Below, in pieces: positions 1 to 12,417 of a DNA stretch of 64,000 bases (position 1 is its first letter; each line of letters opens with the position of its first letter). A program made the position numbers and the translations under genes. The notes under the pieces are model-generated. The model was not told where the DNA came from. It ran no database searches and saw only the letters and a program-made list of their open reading frames with translations. Source of the DNA: Nymphaea colorata (taxonomy: Eukaryota; Streptophyta; Magnoliopsida; Nymphaeales; Nymphaeaceae); the NCBI RefSeq assembly GCF_008831285.2, contig NC_045148.1, positions 9,987,001 to 10,051,000 of the forward strand. Reading direction: 5' to 3'.

Positions 1-2880
1 TATGCCTCTCTTACTGATTGGGAAAAAGGCTTCCAAAGTTGTCCTAGTCTGGATCAGAGAGAGAGAGAGAGAGAGAGGTTGCTGGTCGATCTGAGAAAGG
101 TCCAGATCTGGATTTCCCAAAAGCAAGCATGTTTTGATTCAGTTAGATCTGGGTTCTTTGGATGTATCGATATTGATTTGTATCTGTTCTGGCAACTATT
201 TTCCATGCTTGTTTCGTTTGTGGAGCCTAAAATAGAGTGGGTGGGTTTTGGGCTTATGTGAGCATCCAGTGAATCTTGATTCAGGATTTTGCCTGCGGGC
301 TTTTCTGGATTAAGCCCGACCCACAGAGCGACGGTCCTAAACTTGATCGTGCTCGACTGGGATTGCACACAGAAATTCAATTCAGATGTATTGAATGCAA
401 TACCTAAACAATGTCATATAGGTAGGACCGTGCGGGTACGAGGATTGCAGCGCTACACGACAATCACATAAATGATTGGTACGCGGGTTCTGTTATACAG
501 GTATGGATGGACATAAAAACGCTGAACCAAACGGAATTAAGTTATCAATTATAAACTCATGTGAAATGGATCATTAAGCACTAATTAAAGATGAAATTCT
601 ACCTCAAGACCTGATTAAGCCCGTAGAAGCAGATAAATTTCAAAAAAGAAATTTTGTCCAAAACGTTTGTTCTTGTTGACTCTCAGCGATTCCTTGTGGT
701 GTTCGGCCTCAGTCATCCATGTAGATTTAACGTGCCAAAAATGGGCAGCAGGCAGCTTCGCACGCCCTATCTTCATTAGTAGCCAGGGAACTAAGAACTA
801 CGGGTTTCGCTAGCAAAAGTTCAGCCACTCGCTGGAGTTGAAGCCTTCAAATTGAAGAAAGCCAAGACGGTAACAATCGAGTGCATCTCTGTCAGCTAAA
901 TCTAACGCGTGTGCAGAACCATAACTTGTCAATGAAAATGGAGAAAAATAAGGCAACAAATTTCACTTAACTGCCTATGAACGCCTGGACTTTGAAGTGG
1001 GATCTAGGTCATGTGCAACCGTTTAAAGTGAGTCTGAAAACAAGCAAGTGTGAAACGGGTTCTCCTCACCATGGTTCCGTTTGAGTCACACCAGGATCAG
1101 ATCTATATCTTTGTAAATCGACTTGATTTAGACCGCTACGGATTTTTCAGATGTGACTCCCATCTTGGTCTACTAAAGTTGGGACAGTATGGTCTAATCA
1201 GTTTGAAACGTGAGTCATCATCTCGAATTTGAACATAGTCCACTTTGAGGATCTGCCAAAGGAGTGGAGACGACCGAGTCCCTGTTTGGGCTCCTTCCTT
1301 GCAAGTGAAGCCCCGTGGCTCGTCAAACAAACCAAGCTAGGCCAAGCCCTTCATGAGCCACCACTGACTGACAAGCCTATTACATGCTCTTTTGCTTTCG
1401 TAAAAAGAAAAACCTTTTTATTTTTAAATAATTCTAAAAATTGTTGTTGCTAGACATAATAACTATGTACTCGTGTTTGTGCGAGTATCTTCGTAATCTG
1501 AGCTCAGGCAGGCTGCTGCCATATTGTGTCAACGGATGTACCATTCTCTTGAATTCATTGTGTTGAGTTCTAGACATTAACTTGATCTTTAATGTTTGAA
1601 TTTTTAGCATGTCTGTGTATATCTATGCGTGTGTGTGTTGTGTGCGCGCTCATGTGTGTGTGAAACTGCTGCGTATCCTAAGTTTCAACTTGTATGTGCT
1701 TTCTATATAAAACGGCATGAGTTTTCAACCAATCAATCGATGCATTGAAAATTGGACGCTTTCATATGCTGATTTTCTTTCTCATACCTGATCAAACCAG
1801 GCTTACTTGGCCTTTCTCTCACTCATACAGAAAAAATCCGAGTCTCGATAAAAACTAATTAAAGCATTAAGACACTGCTGGCTACGTCATAGGCAATACT
1901 AAGTGCACTGTGAATTGATTTCTCCATTACCATTCAATATTCGAGTGCTGATCATACTACTCCATCCTCAAAAACGCACATCTATACCATTATGAATAGG
2001 CAGTATCAGAATTCTCCAGAGCATAAGAATAGTGATCAAACATGTTTTTTCCGAGACTTCTTAAACATTATAAAAGAAGACTGCCCAACAATTAATGGAG
2101 TTCATAACTCCACGCATAGATATCATACTTAACGCCTAGTTCTCTCTCGGCAACGGGAACTGCGACCGCAAGCCACCGTAACTCATCCGAGTTGGTCATT
2201 TCGGAGTCATGCAACCGATACTTTCTTCTTGTTAAAATCGTAGTTGACGAAAAAAGAGTGGAAATGACAGCCAAAACAAAGAGAGATTGACACCCAACCT
2301 TTCTAATCAATAAAGAACGGAGGAGACGGCAGGAGGAAAAAGGATAGGTTCATCATGCAGCGCTCGTCATCGACCTGCAGGTCTCTGCAGACCGAGACGC
2401 CCTGAAATGACTTGGACGTACAAGGCCAATCTTTTCACTGTCGGAGCAAATCGGGAAAATCCGATACGGTTCGTTGCCTCGAGATGGACACATGGTGTGT
2501 GTTATCTCGAAGGTCACCCTCCGAATGACACATCTACTCCACTTTCGATTTTTTTTTTTCTTCGTTTCCTTGATCTGATATTGAATTTTTTTTTTCAAGT
2601 ACTGGCCACGACGCATACGTTGTAAAGTGGGTTGTCTGTACTTTATGGACCAGGTTTGATTGCACGAGCTTCTTGGGTACTTCAAGGCGGGTAGAAGAAA
2701 GGATCACCTTTGGATGATGAGATGAATGATCCTGATTGTGGGGTAAAATGGTGCATGTGAGGTTGGTGCTTATGCGTTCGGAACTGTGGTTTTCATTGTC
2801 TGGTAAGGACTTTATGGTGATGGGATCCCATCTGTGAGCCTAGGAAGGTGAGATTCCCCTCCATTTATGCCCATGAATGC
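1..2880. other. Gene-free stretch
   Basis: I found no coding exon with a recognisable family here. The open frames are short, overlap on both strands and lack any conserved motif. A (GA)n run lies at about 57-77 and a (TG)n-rich patch near 1630-1665. The last few hundred bases precede the CT-rich putative leader of the miRNA locus. Confidence 0.5.
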
Positions 2881-2889
2881 AACCTCAGT

Positions 2890-2919
2890 AGACCCCAATT
2901 GCTCTTCAGTCCCCTCCTT

Positions 2920-2969
<50 letters not shown>

Positions 2970-3089
2970 CTTCTATAGCTTCTTGGTTTTCTCTTTTCTC
3001 TTTCTTGTTTTCCGCTTCTTTTGCAACGTCGCGTTCTTAATAGTGTAGTTTCTGAGAGACTCCAGGGCCTACGGCGAAAGAAATTTGAG
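2890..3089 (+). ncRNA. Putative CT-rich leader exon of the miRNA host transcript
   Basis: A long (CT)n run at about 2925-2966 is followed by a pyrimidine-rich stretch and a consensus donor (GAG|GTAAGC at 3089/3090). This is the typical look of a plant 5' untranslated exon with a leader intron. No protein start with conserved coding follows it, and the next supported feature downstream on this strand is the miR5179-like fold-back. The link between the two is inference. A spliced non-coding primary transcript is the simplest reading, but the transcription start and acceptor are not fixed. Confidence 0.3.
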
Positions 3090-3790
3090 GTAAGCTTTGG
3101 GTACTATATCGCCATGGAATGATTAGAGTTTCTAAATATGAAGGGTGTAGGTAAGCCAAAAGCCAATGAAAGAAGAGCATTTGGGTAGTCCCCTCTTATT
3201 TGCCATGGGATTTTGGAGATCTACCATGCCTATAATGGAAGGAGTACTTGCGGATCATTTACCGTGGCACATGCACGATATGCAGGCAGAGACGAGCAGT
3301 ATATAAATGTATATATAATGTATATAACCAATCTTCTTTTACAATGCCTTGATCTTTGAACTTCACAAGCTTCCTTAGTGTTCTTTGGTGCAAGATGGTT
3401 CTCATTTTTCGATTGGCAAAAAGGATTTTCGAGTCTGTAAATCCTTTCCTAACTGTGCAAACCAAAAAAAAAGAAAACCTACTTCGCTTTTTATATATTT
3501 TGTTCCATGGCTTAGATCAAGATAGGATGATTCCCTTTATGTTTTACAGAGGTGTTTGTCTTGATTTCTTTCAACTTTTGGCTTTAAATTTTTTAATTAC
3601 TTTGTGGTCTACTTTGATCGGTGATGGTTTCTCAGCGTATATAGAGGCGAAAATTTTGATATATTCTGATCCCATTTCCTTGTCATCTTCATACTGTTGC
3701 CTGCCATAATATCGTAGACATGGTTCTGTAAGCCTGTTGGATGCTGGCCAAGAACTAAAGAGTACTAATCATGGAGACCGTGGGGGTTGT

Positions 3791-3920
3791 ATCATCTTCT
3801 AGATTTTGCTCAAGACCGTACGGCCTCTTCATTCTTCTGCAAAACGCAGATCGCTCATGGTGGCGTTTCTGGATGTGTGGATGCGCAGGCTGGACAGTCT
3901 TGAGCAAAATTCTAGAAGAG
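3791..3920 (+). ncRNA. MIR5179-like: miR5179-like microRNA precursor hairpin
   Basis: Positions 3795-3826 pair with 3887-3919 to make a stem of about 31 base pairs with one single-base bulge (3911), two mismatches and one G-U pair, closed by a loop of about 60 bases. The 5' arm at 3804-3824 starts TTTTGCTCAAGACCG. As I recall it, these 15 bases equal the 5' part of miR5179 from rice, Brachypodium and orchids. The last six bases differ at four positions. The predicted star strand with 2-base 3' overhangs is 3891-3911. In orchids miR5179 is reported to target DEF/AP3-type class B MADS-box mRNAs, and a role in floral organ identity would be inference here. Small ORFs over this site are shadows of the hairpin. 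The fold is seen directly; the family name rests on memory of the mature sequence. Confidence 0.8.
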
Positions 3921-5856
3921 CTGACCATCTACTTGTTAATGGCTGCCGCTGCAGACGCTTGATGGATCTCGTCCGCAACCATCACTGGAATCTCCCATTA
4001 TTCATGGTAATCAGCACTTATCTTCGGCTCATTAATTTGTCTTCACTGTGAAAATTTGAGTTTTTTGTTGTTGGTAGTGCCTGTAATGTAGAATTCAGAA
4101 TCCTGCTTCCTACAGATCCCATTAATTTCAATATGGCGTTAGCACCTAAAAATGGAGATGTACCAGTTGCATATGCCCGCTTGCAGAGAGAGAGAGAGAG
4201 AGAGAGGTTGAAGTCTGGATATTATGACTTCTGCAGAATCATGTCTGTCATCAACATATATAATCACAGATGTTGTAGATAAACCAAACCACAATCTTAC
4301 TTCAGGGGTGGGAAAAACGGCGAGACAAGTCGATCATTTATTTAAGAAGTATGTTTGGCAGCACAGACGTTAGTGTCTGAACCGCTTTCCTTTATCACTA
4401 AAACAGCGAACGAACCATAAGAATTTATGTATGTCATAATATTTTACACGCATCAGATCTTTCGTGTTTATATATATCTGTTCATATTTTGTAAGTGAAA
4501 GTTGAGATAAAGATATAGCGCGAGCTGTTGAATCACTATTAATTGCAGACATTGCAGCTCTTTTTCCTTGCATCTTTCTTGCTTTTCTACTGTATGACTG
4601 TTTAGGAAAGGTGTATAAAGCTCGTAATAAAAATGTATGAATAGGCGTTTTGTGAACTCTTGTTATATGCTAATGTAATTTGATTGCCATAGTTGCCTCT
4701 CAGAAAAATCATATTCTCACTTCGCTTGGAACTTTGGCATTTTTAGTGCGGTGAAATATATATTTCTCAAATTCTCTGTGTTAATTTGATCTTCAACAGC
4801 TTTTTATGATCATATGCAAAAGTATGTTCTCTATTATCTTTTTAAGAAAAACAAAATTAGAAAATATTAAGAATTTGCATTAGAGAAGGAGATTCTGAAA
4901 TCTGATCACCACCAGCATCATTATTATCATGTGTGTTAGAAAAGCCAAAGCCGTCATCATTATTAGCATTAGCAAATGAGCAACATCATGACCCACCACC
5001 ATCAACATCACATCATATCAACACGACCATGATCATCTATTTGTCTGAGGACACCACACCAACGTTGTCAGGCTTCTCAGGATTCATCGCGTGCCTTGGT
5101 GATATTGCTAGCTCTTTCTTCTGCAGCCATGTGAGCCATCAAATTTTCAGAGATTATATTCAGGTGCTGGACAAAGTTTTGTCTGGTTCCTGATTCTTGG
5201 GTACCTCATGAAGCAACGTATTAAATGTTGATCTTTTGGTCAAGGATGATATTCTCTTGCTTCTTTTTTTCCATTTTCTAAATTGAGCTAATAGTCGAGC
5301 AGAAACAGTATTTCGATTACTCGGTTATGGTAGTTCGATTTAATTCTCTAAGCAGCTGCTTAAAGATACTTTATGCAAGGTTTATGGTGGTTTAGATATA
5401 GCCAGCCTGATTAAATGTTTTCTCAGCTTTGGTCATGGACATGATCGACCAGATTATTTCTGCATTTTTAATCGAGGCCAAACAGTGGGTTTAGGGCTCA
5501 AAGAATTCAATACCAGTACATCTTTTTGTATAACATGATGTCCATTTAAACATGATTAAATCCCAAAAAAAGAGAACTTTAACATTTGATGTCATGGTTT
5601 TCTGGACGAACCTGCAAATATTCAGAGTACGTTGTTCACTAGGAATTCTCAGAAATCCGCTTGGTTAAAATGAGCTTGGTTACTCTAATCATTCGATGAA
5701 TGATGCTTAAGAAGGGTATATATTTTATTACAGGCAATTTAGGGTTCGGCAAATCTCTATTCTTTGATGCCACAGAAAGAGAGAGAGAGTTTTTTTTTCG
5801 AGATTCATCCGGACCTCCAGCCAATGTTTGACCAAATCATCTGTGTCTTCTTATCA

Positions 5857-5962
5857 TTGACAAGATAACACTTACATTTTCTATTGAAAATTCTAAGACA
5901 AGTTCATCCTTGACAAGATAACACTTACATTTTCTATTGAAAGTTCTAAGACAAGTTCATCC
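5857..5962. repeat. Two-copy tandem repeat, 53-bp unit
   Basis: Two adjacent copies (5857-5909 and 5910-5962) are nearly identical and begin TTGACAAGATAACACTTACA. This is a recent local duplication in spacer DNA. Confidence 0.9.
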
Positions 5963-6213
5963 TTTTGTTATTTCAACCTTAGTCATTAGTTGAAGACATC
6001 ATCTACTCGACAAATGAGATTATGTTATTTATCTGAAAAATATCCTTGTGACACTGCAAAATGGGATTATGTTATTTCTCTTACAAATATCTTTGTGACG
6101 TTCTATAACCCATTCCATTATCTGAAGCACTCCGCACTCATTCATTTTACAAAACGAGAAACAATTCCAATTGGCATGACCTAACCCGACAGACCAAATT
6201 CAGAACCTTTTTA

Positions 6214-6449
6214 TGGGGCGTTTGATAGCCTTGGGTTTGAGATCCTCAGTATTTGAAAGTCGTGGATTTAAGATCCAATCTTTTTTCAATGCAGAGAAGT
6301 AAAAATAAAGGTCTTAAATGTGGATCTTAAGTCTGAGATTGGACTCTTGGCTTAATGAACCATGAATTTTACCAGGTTTTGCCAGCTAATGTTTAGTCAG
6401 ATCCATATCAGGCCCGTAGATTTCAAATCTGCAGTAATCAAATGACCTC
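6214..6449. mobile_element. Candidate Tourist-like MITE
   Basis: The left end reads GGGGCGTTTGATAGCC and the reverse complement of the right end reads GAGGTCATTTGATTAC, an imperfect inverted repeat around a shared TTTGAT core. TTA flanks both ends, as expected for a PIF/Harbinger target duplication. The interior is non-coding and full of GATC-type words. Related ends occur at about 21.06 and 46.0 kb. Confidence 0.45.
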
Positions 6450-6786
6450 TTAAGGAGAACGAGGGGATTCAAATGTCAGTACAATTAATGGTAGGATATA
6501 TTGGACGATTTACCTATAGTTTGCTGAAGATTATTCTGAGAGAAACCCCTATATTTGGTCAAGTAAAAGAGATGTCCCCACTTAAGCATGCACCTCATAA
6601 AAAGCTGCTAACGTGACAATACAAACCACAGTTGGTTGTTATATAAATGGTTCCTACCCTCTAAATGGGCCCTTACTCTTTATCTTTCCCCTGTCGCGGG
6701 AGGGCTAAAACTGGTTTTTTCTGCTCTTTCTCTGGCGTTCTCATGAACCGCATTTCTTTTTTTCTCTCCCAGTAGCTAGTTTGTTT

Positions 6787-6893
6787 GGTTAGTTGTTTTA
6801 ACTGGACCCTTTGTCCAATTTGTTTTACTACTTGCTCTAATTGAACCCTTTTTGTCCAATTTGTTTTACCACTTGCTCTAATTGAACCCTTTT
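6787..6893. repeat. Short tandem repeat
   Basis: A unit of about 46 bp containing TTTGTTTTACNACTTGCTCT and the following AATTGAACCC words occurs twice, with a degraded third fragment upstream. Confidence 0.6.
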
Positions 6894-7373
6894 TGTCTTT
6901 CACTTTTCCCCTTCCCTGGGCCATGGCCTTTCACCTGGCTCACATCGACACTGCCCTTCAGGGCGAGCACCCACCTAGCCAACTGTTAGGCCCCCTGCCA
7001 CTCCTCCGTCGCCAAGTCTGCTCAGCGCGCACTTTTCCACTACCTGTCCTTTCTTTTGCCGTCTCTTTGACCATGCTTTGGCTGTTCACGTCATGGTCTT
7101 GCTCAACACCAAAGGTGGGATAGTGGGTTGGAGAAGAACGCAACAACCAAATGTTCAATGTTCAGAGAGCAGCCAACCTCATCGTGTCCATCTGCTACTT
7201 GCTTGAGACCGGCATCACCTTGCCCTCCACATTAATTGCAGGCTTCCTTCCTCCTCTCCCTCACCCTCTACCCCGTACCTTTCTCTTCCTTTTTGGTTTG
7301 GGCTTGTTTTCTTGCCTAACTTTTTATAAAACCGGTGACTTCATGTCACCAAAATTTTTTTTTCTCAATACAT

Positions 7374-7377
<4 letters not shown>

Positions 7378-7406
<29 letters not shown>
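7378..7406. repeat. (CT)n microsatellite
   Basis: A pure CT dinucleotide run lies downstream of the 3' end of the minus-strand C2-domain gene. Confidence 0.9.
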
Positions 7407-7408
<2 letters not shown>

Positions 7409-7775
7409 GGTGGGGCGACCCGAGAAAAGTTTAATGTTAAAACCAAGAAGCACATGATCTTCAGCAAAGGGAGATGCATTGGCAGGAATAACTTACTTTC
7501 GTACACGGTGTCCCAAGGGAAACTTTAGTGACCGACTTATGTGCATGGTCGTATGCGTCCTTTACCTTTGATCTAACCGCGTATAGACAAAACCATGCTC
7601 AAGAATTGAGCAAATAACTTGCACAGGATCGGAGCGAGTAGATCACCCTCAAACGAAGCTAACGTCTCAGCAAGTCCTTGGACTACTAACCACGACTGCA
7701 TCTTTTACAACCACGTTCGTAATGCCCTCAGAAGACTGCCTACCCGAGCCTCCTTTTAACAACTTCATTTCATCG

Positions 7776-10721
7776 CTAACATGAATTCCTGGAAATTGAA
7801 GCATTCCTGCGGAGTCCGCTAGACTCTTCACAAGAACCTACTGACACCCGAGAATTCACAACATGCTCAGGAAGGAGCGGGGACTGTACTGGTGAACCAT
7901 CATGGCCTCTGCTGTTAAAAGGGAAGCACTCCTGCAAAACAGGATCGACAGGAAGGTCCTCTGCTTTCGGGCTATCTCCTTCTAGGCCTGTATTAGATTC
8001 TTCATCAGACAGATTGGACTTATCAGAACCCTCCGGATTCGTGCTCGACCTTGATTTGGAAGATATCTTCTTGCTCAGTCTGTGTTTCAATTGATGTGCA
8101 GATTTCCCGGCGTGCTTGATGATGCTTTTGGCCACGTTCTTTGCATTCTTAGGAGAGCTATCAGCCTCACATTTCTGCGGGGTAGAACCCTCTTTACCTG
8201 TTTTATTTCCTGCCAGCTGTTCTTTGAAGTCTTCAGGAACATCATCCAGAACAAGCACGACGCCGTTGCCCTTTTCACCTTCGGCCTTCAGGTTGGGGCG
8301 TGGAGTTGACAGATCTTCTTTGCTATTCTTCGTATCATCTGTTTTTCTATCCCTAGAGAAAAGTGAAACCATCTTCCTCTTGATTGAATCAATGGGCTTT
8401 TGATTCTGGTTTAGTATCTCTTCTTCCTCGCTACTGTTGTCATTGCGAACTGAACCCGTACAGGCTGGGCTATCTGGAGTGCCTGGACCTTCGCGAGGGA
8501 TCTCAGTTTCCGGGTTTCTACTTCTCCCCTTTCTTGGCTCCCAAGTAGTAGAGACATCACTTCCTGGTTGATGAACCCAGATGCATGAATCACTTTGGCC
8601 TTCTACATTGATTTGCTCAAATTTATCTGCCACTCTACTAAGATATTCTTTAGTCTCAGTTTTACCGGGTTCTTGACGAGCCATGTCTTTATCCACTGGG
8701 ACCCCCTCCCCACTTTGACTCCATGCTTGGTCATTTGCATCTACTTCCTCCTGCTAAAAGGTTTTACGGAGTTAATGCCTGTTGAAGGTTGAATTCCACA
8801 GAAGGTAAGTAGGTAAAGAAAAGGCACCTTCACAGTTGGATCTACTTCAGCTACAGTTATTGCCATATGCAGCCTGCCCATCTTGATGTTTTTCAGAGAC
8901 AGCCATTTGTCGTGCCTCTGTCCACCCCGGAGATCATTGACAATTATAGAGCAGTTGCTGAAGATAAACATACAAAGGGCATACTGCTTCAGAACCATAC
9001 AAAGAAATGCAAGATCATGTGCAGTTCATGGCGAAAAAAAAATTAGGCACATGCATCAGCAAGCACTGATTATCTAAATCCAGTTTCAACACTCCCTAAA
9101 ATCAACCTGTAAAACAGATATGAACAGAGACTAATATAACTAAGACAGAGATCTACTACACATTATCAGAATGAAACACCGAAGAATACAAACCCAAGAG
9201 TGTCATCCAAAAACAGGTCTTTATCCCGGATTTCAAGCTCAAGGACATTAGGAGACTCCCACGTACAAATTGGGATCTTGAACTCTTCCTGCCATTTTGG
9301 AGCTAATGTTTTCCTCTGAATTTTTGTCTTGAACCTGTATGGGCCCATGTGGCCTTTCACATATGGATCGGCTAACCCTGTGAAAAGAAATGCATACTTT
9401 TAATTTTGGAACCAACAGGAGACACGATATAAAGATTTCGAGTACATCTATCTGTGCCGGCATACCATTCGGATCAGATGGCTTCATATTATCTGCTTCT
9501 ATTATTTCAACTTTTGCATAAGCAATAGGCTTTCTTTCATCCACAGAGAACCAACCACCTGTATATATAGCATGGATTAGACTAAGTACCTAATAAGAAA
9601 GGCTGCTTCTTTCATCCACTCCATTAACAATGTTCTGCCAGCTCCTCATCAGTCTTTTATATGATGAGACAAAGAAAGAGGAGTTTGTGCACTCCTTACC
9701 ATCATAAAGAATCAAGACAAGATTATTCTCAGGCGTACCTTCTGGTGTTGATGCACTTTCTGTTGATCCGACAAGTTTCTCCAAGTCAACGACAAGCATA
9801 TTGGGCTGCATAGAAGATAACCATCAGATAACACCCGACTATTTCATTTATAGAACTGAAATCCCTCCCTCGCCTTTAAGGACTATAAGTAAGCTTCAAA
9901 GCAATAACATAATCTAATAAGATGACAGGATACTGTACTACTACCAACCTCCACCAGTGTCTCCTCAAAGGCCATAGCGAGGACTTTATCCTGCCAAAAT
10001 GTATCAGATTGGAAAAGAAAGGCATGAGATCCACGTGGCAAAATCGATCATGCTCAATAATATATGCCTAAGATGTAAAAGAAGCATACTAGCCATCCAG
10101 CAATCCCTGGAACTTCTGTAACGTCAAGGCCATGACTAAAAATAGGTTTGACAATCATCTGAAAGTATGGGGGTTGCACAAAGCATAGCCGTATACGCTG
10201 AAGGAAAGGCCAATTCTGCAGAAATTTTACACCAACCAAAACCTAACAGGAGAAGGAAACTGCTTAAGATTTCACTGTTCTTGCAGTGACAAGGAAAGAA
10301 AATGCAGAGAAAAATAGTGACCAAATCGTATTGTCAAGGACAAGGAAACGACTCCTCAAATGCTTACAGGAAAGTAGTTAATAAATCCTGAAACGTGGTG
10401 CTAAAACAACAATATCAACACAGAGAAAAAAGGAAGATAGAAACCCCCATGCAATATAGAAGATCAGATGTTGATGAATAAATTGGAATTCTTTCATAAC
10501 TAACAAGATAGAATGTTTGCCAAAAGAACAAAGAAGCACAGACTCTCTGATAGTACTTTATGGATGTCCAGTATGCATCTAGAATATCAGAAATGAGCAT
10601 TATATATTATTGAAATGCAGGTCCATAATAACTTGGTATGTATAGAACTAGAAATAACATGCCTTAAAGTTAATACTTAGATGCTTCGTCTGTGCAATGT
10701 AATTCACACAATATGAACACG

Positions 10722-10769
<48 letters not shown>

Positions 10770-12390
10770 GGAGAGAGAGAGACCTTTGCTTCAATATGCA
10801 TGCCAGTCAAATGCAATTTTGTCCACATGCCAAATCCTAATCTTTTCCTTAACTGCACTGCTAGTATTGCACTCATATCATCTGCAGACAGGAAATTTAA
10901 CCCTAGCTCCAAAACCTGTATAATCATTGCCATGTTAAGCTGGAGAGCTTGAATATGCTCCTTTGGGTATGAGAATGAAATCATCCACATCATACCAGAT
11001 GGTCGTCGTCAGCTGACTGTCCAACAACCCTCATTTCAGTGATCAGAGGAGGGTTCCTTCCCAGGTACAATTCTTGCACCACCACCTTCTTCTGCATATA
11101 TCATCCGAATTACCACTAACTCTTGAACAAAAAATGGTAAAGCATGAATTCCAGAAAAAACAAAAAAAACAAAAAGGAAGCCATGACAGCTTGTCAACAA
11201 AGACACACATAAAAAACGTCAAAAAAACGCATATTATACACGTTATTTTTGCATTTTTTTGTACTTTTTATGTTTTTTATTTTTTTATAATTTTCAGGAT
11301 TTATTAAATGTTCAAAATGTTTTAAAAATTTGCCGAGATTTTCCTGTTTTATGCCCGAGATATACAACTTTGCCGTATTATACCCAAGAAATTTCTCGCT
11401 GTATAATACCCATACACGTTTTTTGTGACAATCGTTTCAATAGAAGAATTGCCATTGAAATAACAAACTGGTGAGATGATGAAAAAAGTGCAATACAATG
11501 AGTGGATGCATACTGCTGTCCACGGTTTATACTTCTCCAGGAACCAGGGCACAATAGGCAAGAGTATTTTCTGCGAAGCAATCTGCTCCATGCAGATAGG
11601 CCATACTTTCACGAGCAAATGGTTTAGCCACCGTACTGTTTCTGAATCAGAGAGAATCTGAAACAACAAAAAGGAAAATTACTTCCCTGTTATACATACA
11701 GTTTCATTCCACCATCCATGTTCAGACGGTTATTAGGAGCTATGGAATGAATTTAAAATGAAAAGACAACAAAAAAATGGCAGGTTCATGTTGTGACCAG
11801 TTACCCTTTTCTGATATGCCTGCTTCTTCTCTTCATGGTGTAACCTCTTCCTTAATCTCAAAATATAACGTTCATTAACCTATTAAGGTGGAGAACAAAT
11901 AGAAGAAAAAGAAAAGCTTCATCATCATGTTCGCAGTATGGAAAGGGAATTGCAGTTCAATTAGCAAAAGCAGGACAAAAATTGTTAAATCTATAAAATA
12001 TGGCATTAGAATGTTTGTAAATAACAGAATGCCCACTACAGTGAACCTCTGGGTTTCAGAGAAACCCAGAAAACTTTTTGACTAGTGTGAAAGTTCCAAG
12101 ACTGCTAGATCAGATTCATCGAACTTGCCAATAAACTGAGCAGTACTGAATACTCCCACCCGCTGGTATTTAAAAAAAAAAAAAAAAACCAGAAAAAAAG
12201 TTGGCAGTAAAGTAGGTAACAAGTTCCTTATTTGGTCAAGAAATGAGTGAAATGATTTGTTTACCAGATAGAGGTAAATAAAACTTATAAAGTAAACAAC
12301 TGGGTGGCAGCAATTGAATGAAGAAGATATCCAAAGCACAGCCAGGACCAAGCCAAAGTGATAAACTATTGAAAGTTGAGCTATGTCCAT
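7776..12390 (-). CDS. NTMC2T6: N-terminal-TM, SMP and C2 domain protein (NTMC2 type 6)
   Basis: The protein is a putative ER-anchored lipid-transfer and membrane-tethering protein of the plant synaptotagmin-like group, closest to Arabidopsis At1g53590. Coding exons in transcript order are 12390-12265, 11879-11805, 11657-11514, 11091-10996, 10915-10784, 10242-10090, 9990-9949, 9805-9739, 9558-9466, 9377-9194, 8957-8828 and 8753-7776. All are GT-AG and in frame, giving 739 residues (the family has about 750). Residues 10-45 hold two hydrophobic stretches. Residues 68-256 form the SMP lipid-binding domain (WPICMEQIASQK, PWFLEKYKPWTA, LSADDMSAILAV, GFGMWTKLHLTGMH). Residues 288-414 form a C2 domain that keeps the calcium-loop aspartates (SDPNGLADPY, RDKDLFLDD). 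The last exon encodes a polar, Ser/Glu/Lys-rich tail with the family motif WEPRKGRSR. The start lies 27 bases after a good acceptor (12417), implying a leader intron. Membrane localisation is seen as hydrophobicity; the contact-site role is inference. Confidence 0.95.
10724..10782. repeat. (GA)n/(CT)n microsatellite at a splice donor
   Basis: In the gene's orientation, intron 5 begins GTCTCTCTCTC. The pyrimidine microsatellite therefore starts at the donor dinucleotide itself and continues for about 60 bases with minor interruptions. Confidence 0.9.
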
Positions 12391-12417
12391 CTCAGATGCT
12401 TATTCTTCGATCAAACT

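Larger units (their letters stand above)
4190..7377. other. Gene-free stretch with small repeats
   Basis: A (GA)n run lies at about 4186-4206. No recognisable coding exon was found. The stretch 6900-7330 is markedly richer in C and G than its surroundings and has open frames on both strands, but none resembles a known family. Repeats inside it are listed separately. Confidence 0.45.

Noticed and set aside
2848-3048. Poly-(Ser-Leu) open frame
   Set aside because: It is a translation of the (CT)n microsatellite.
3771-4051. Two overlapping open frames (63 and 81 codons) as protein genes
   Set aside because: They lie across the fold-back, and the pairing of the two arms explains their sequence better than coding does.
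7776-8696. 306-codon frame as an independent single-exon gene
   Set aside because: It is the last exon of the C2-domain gene. Its apparent start is an internal GTG codon and the frame continues upstream to the acceptor at 8753.
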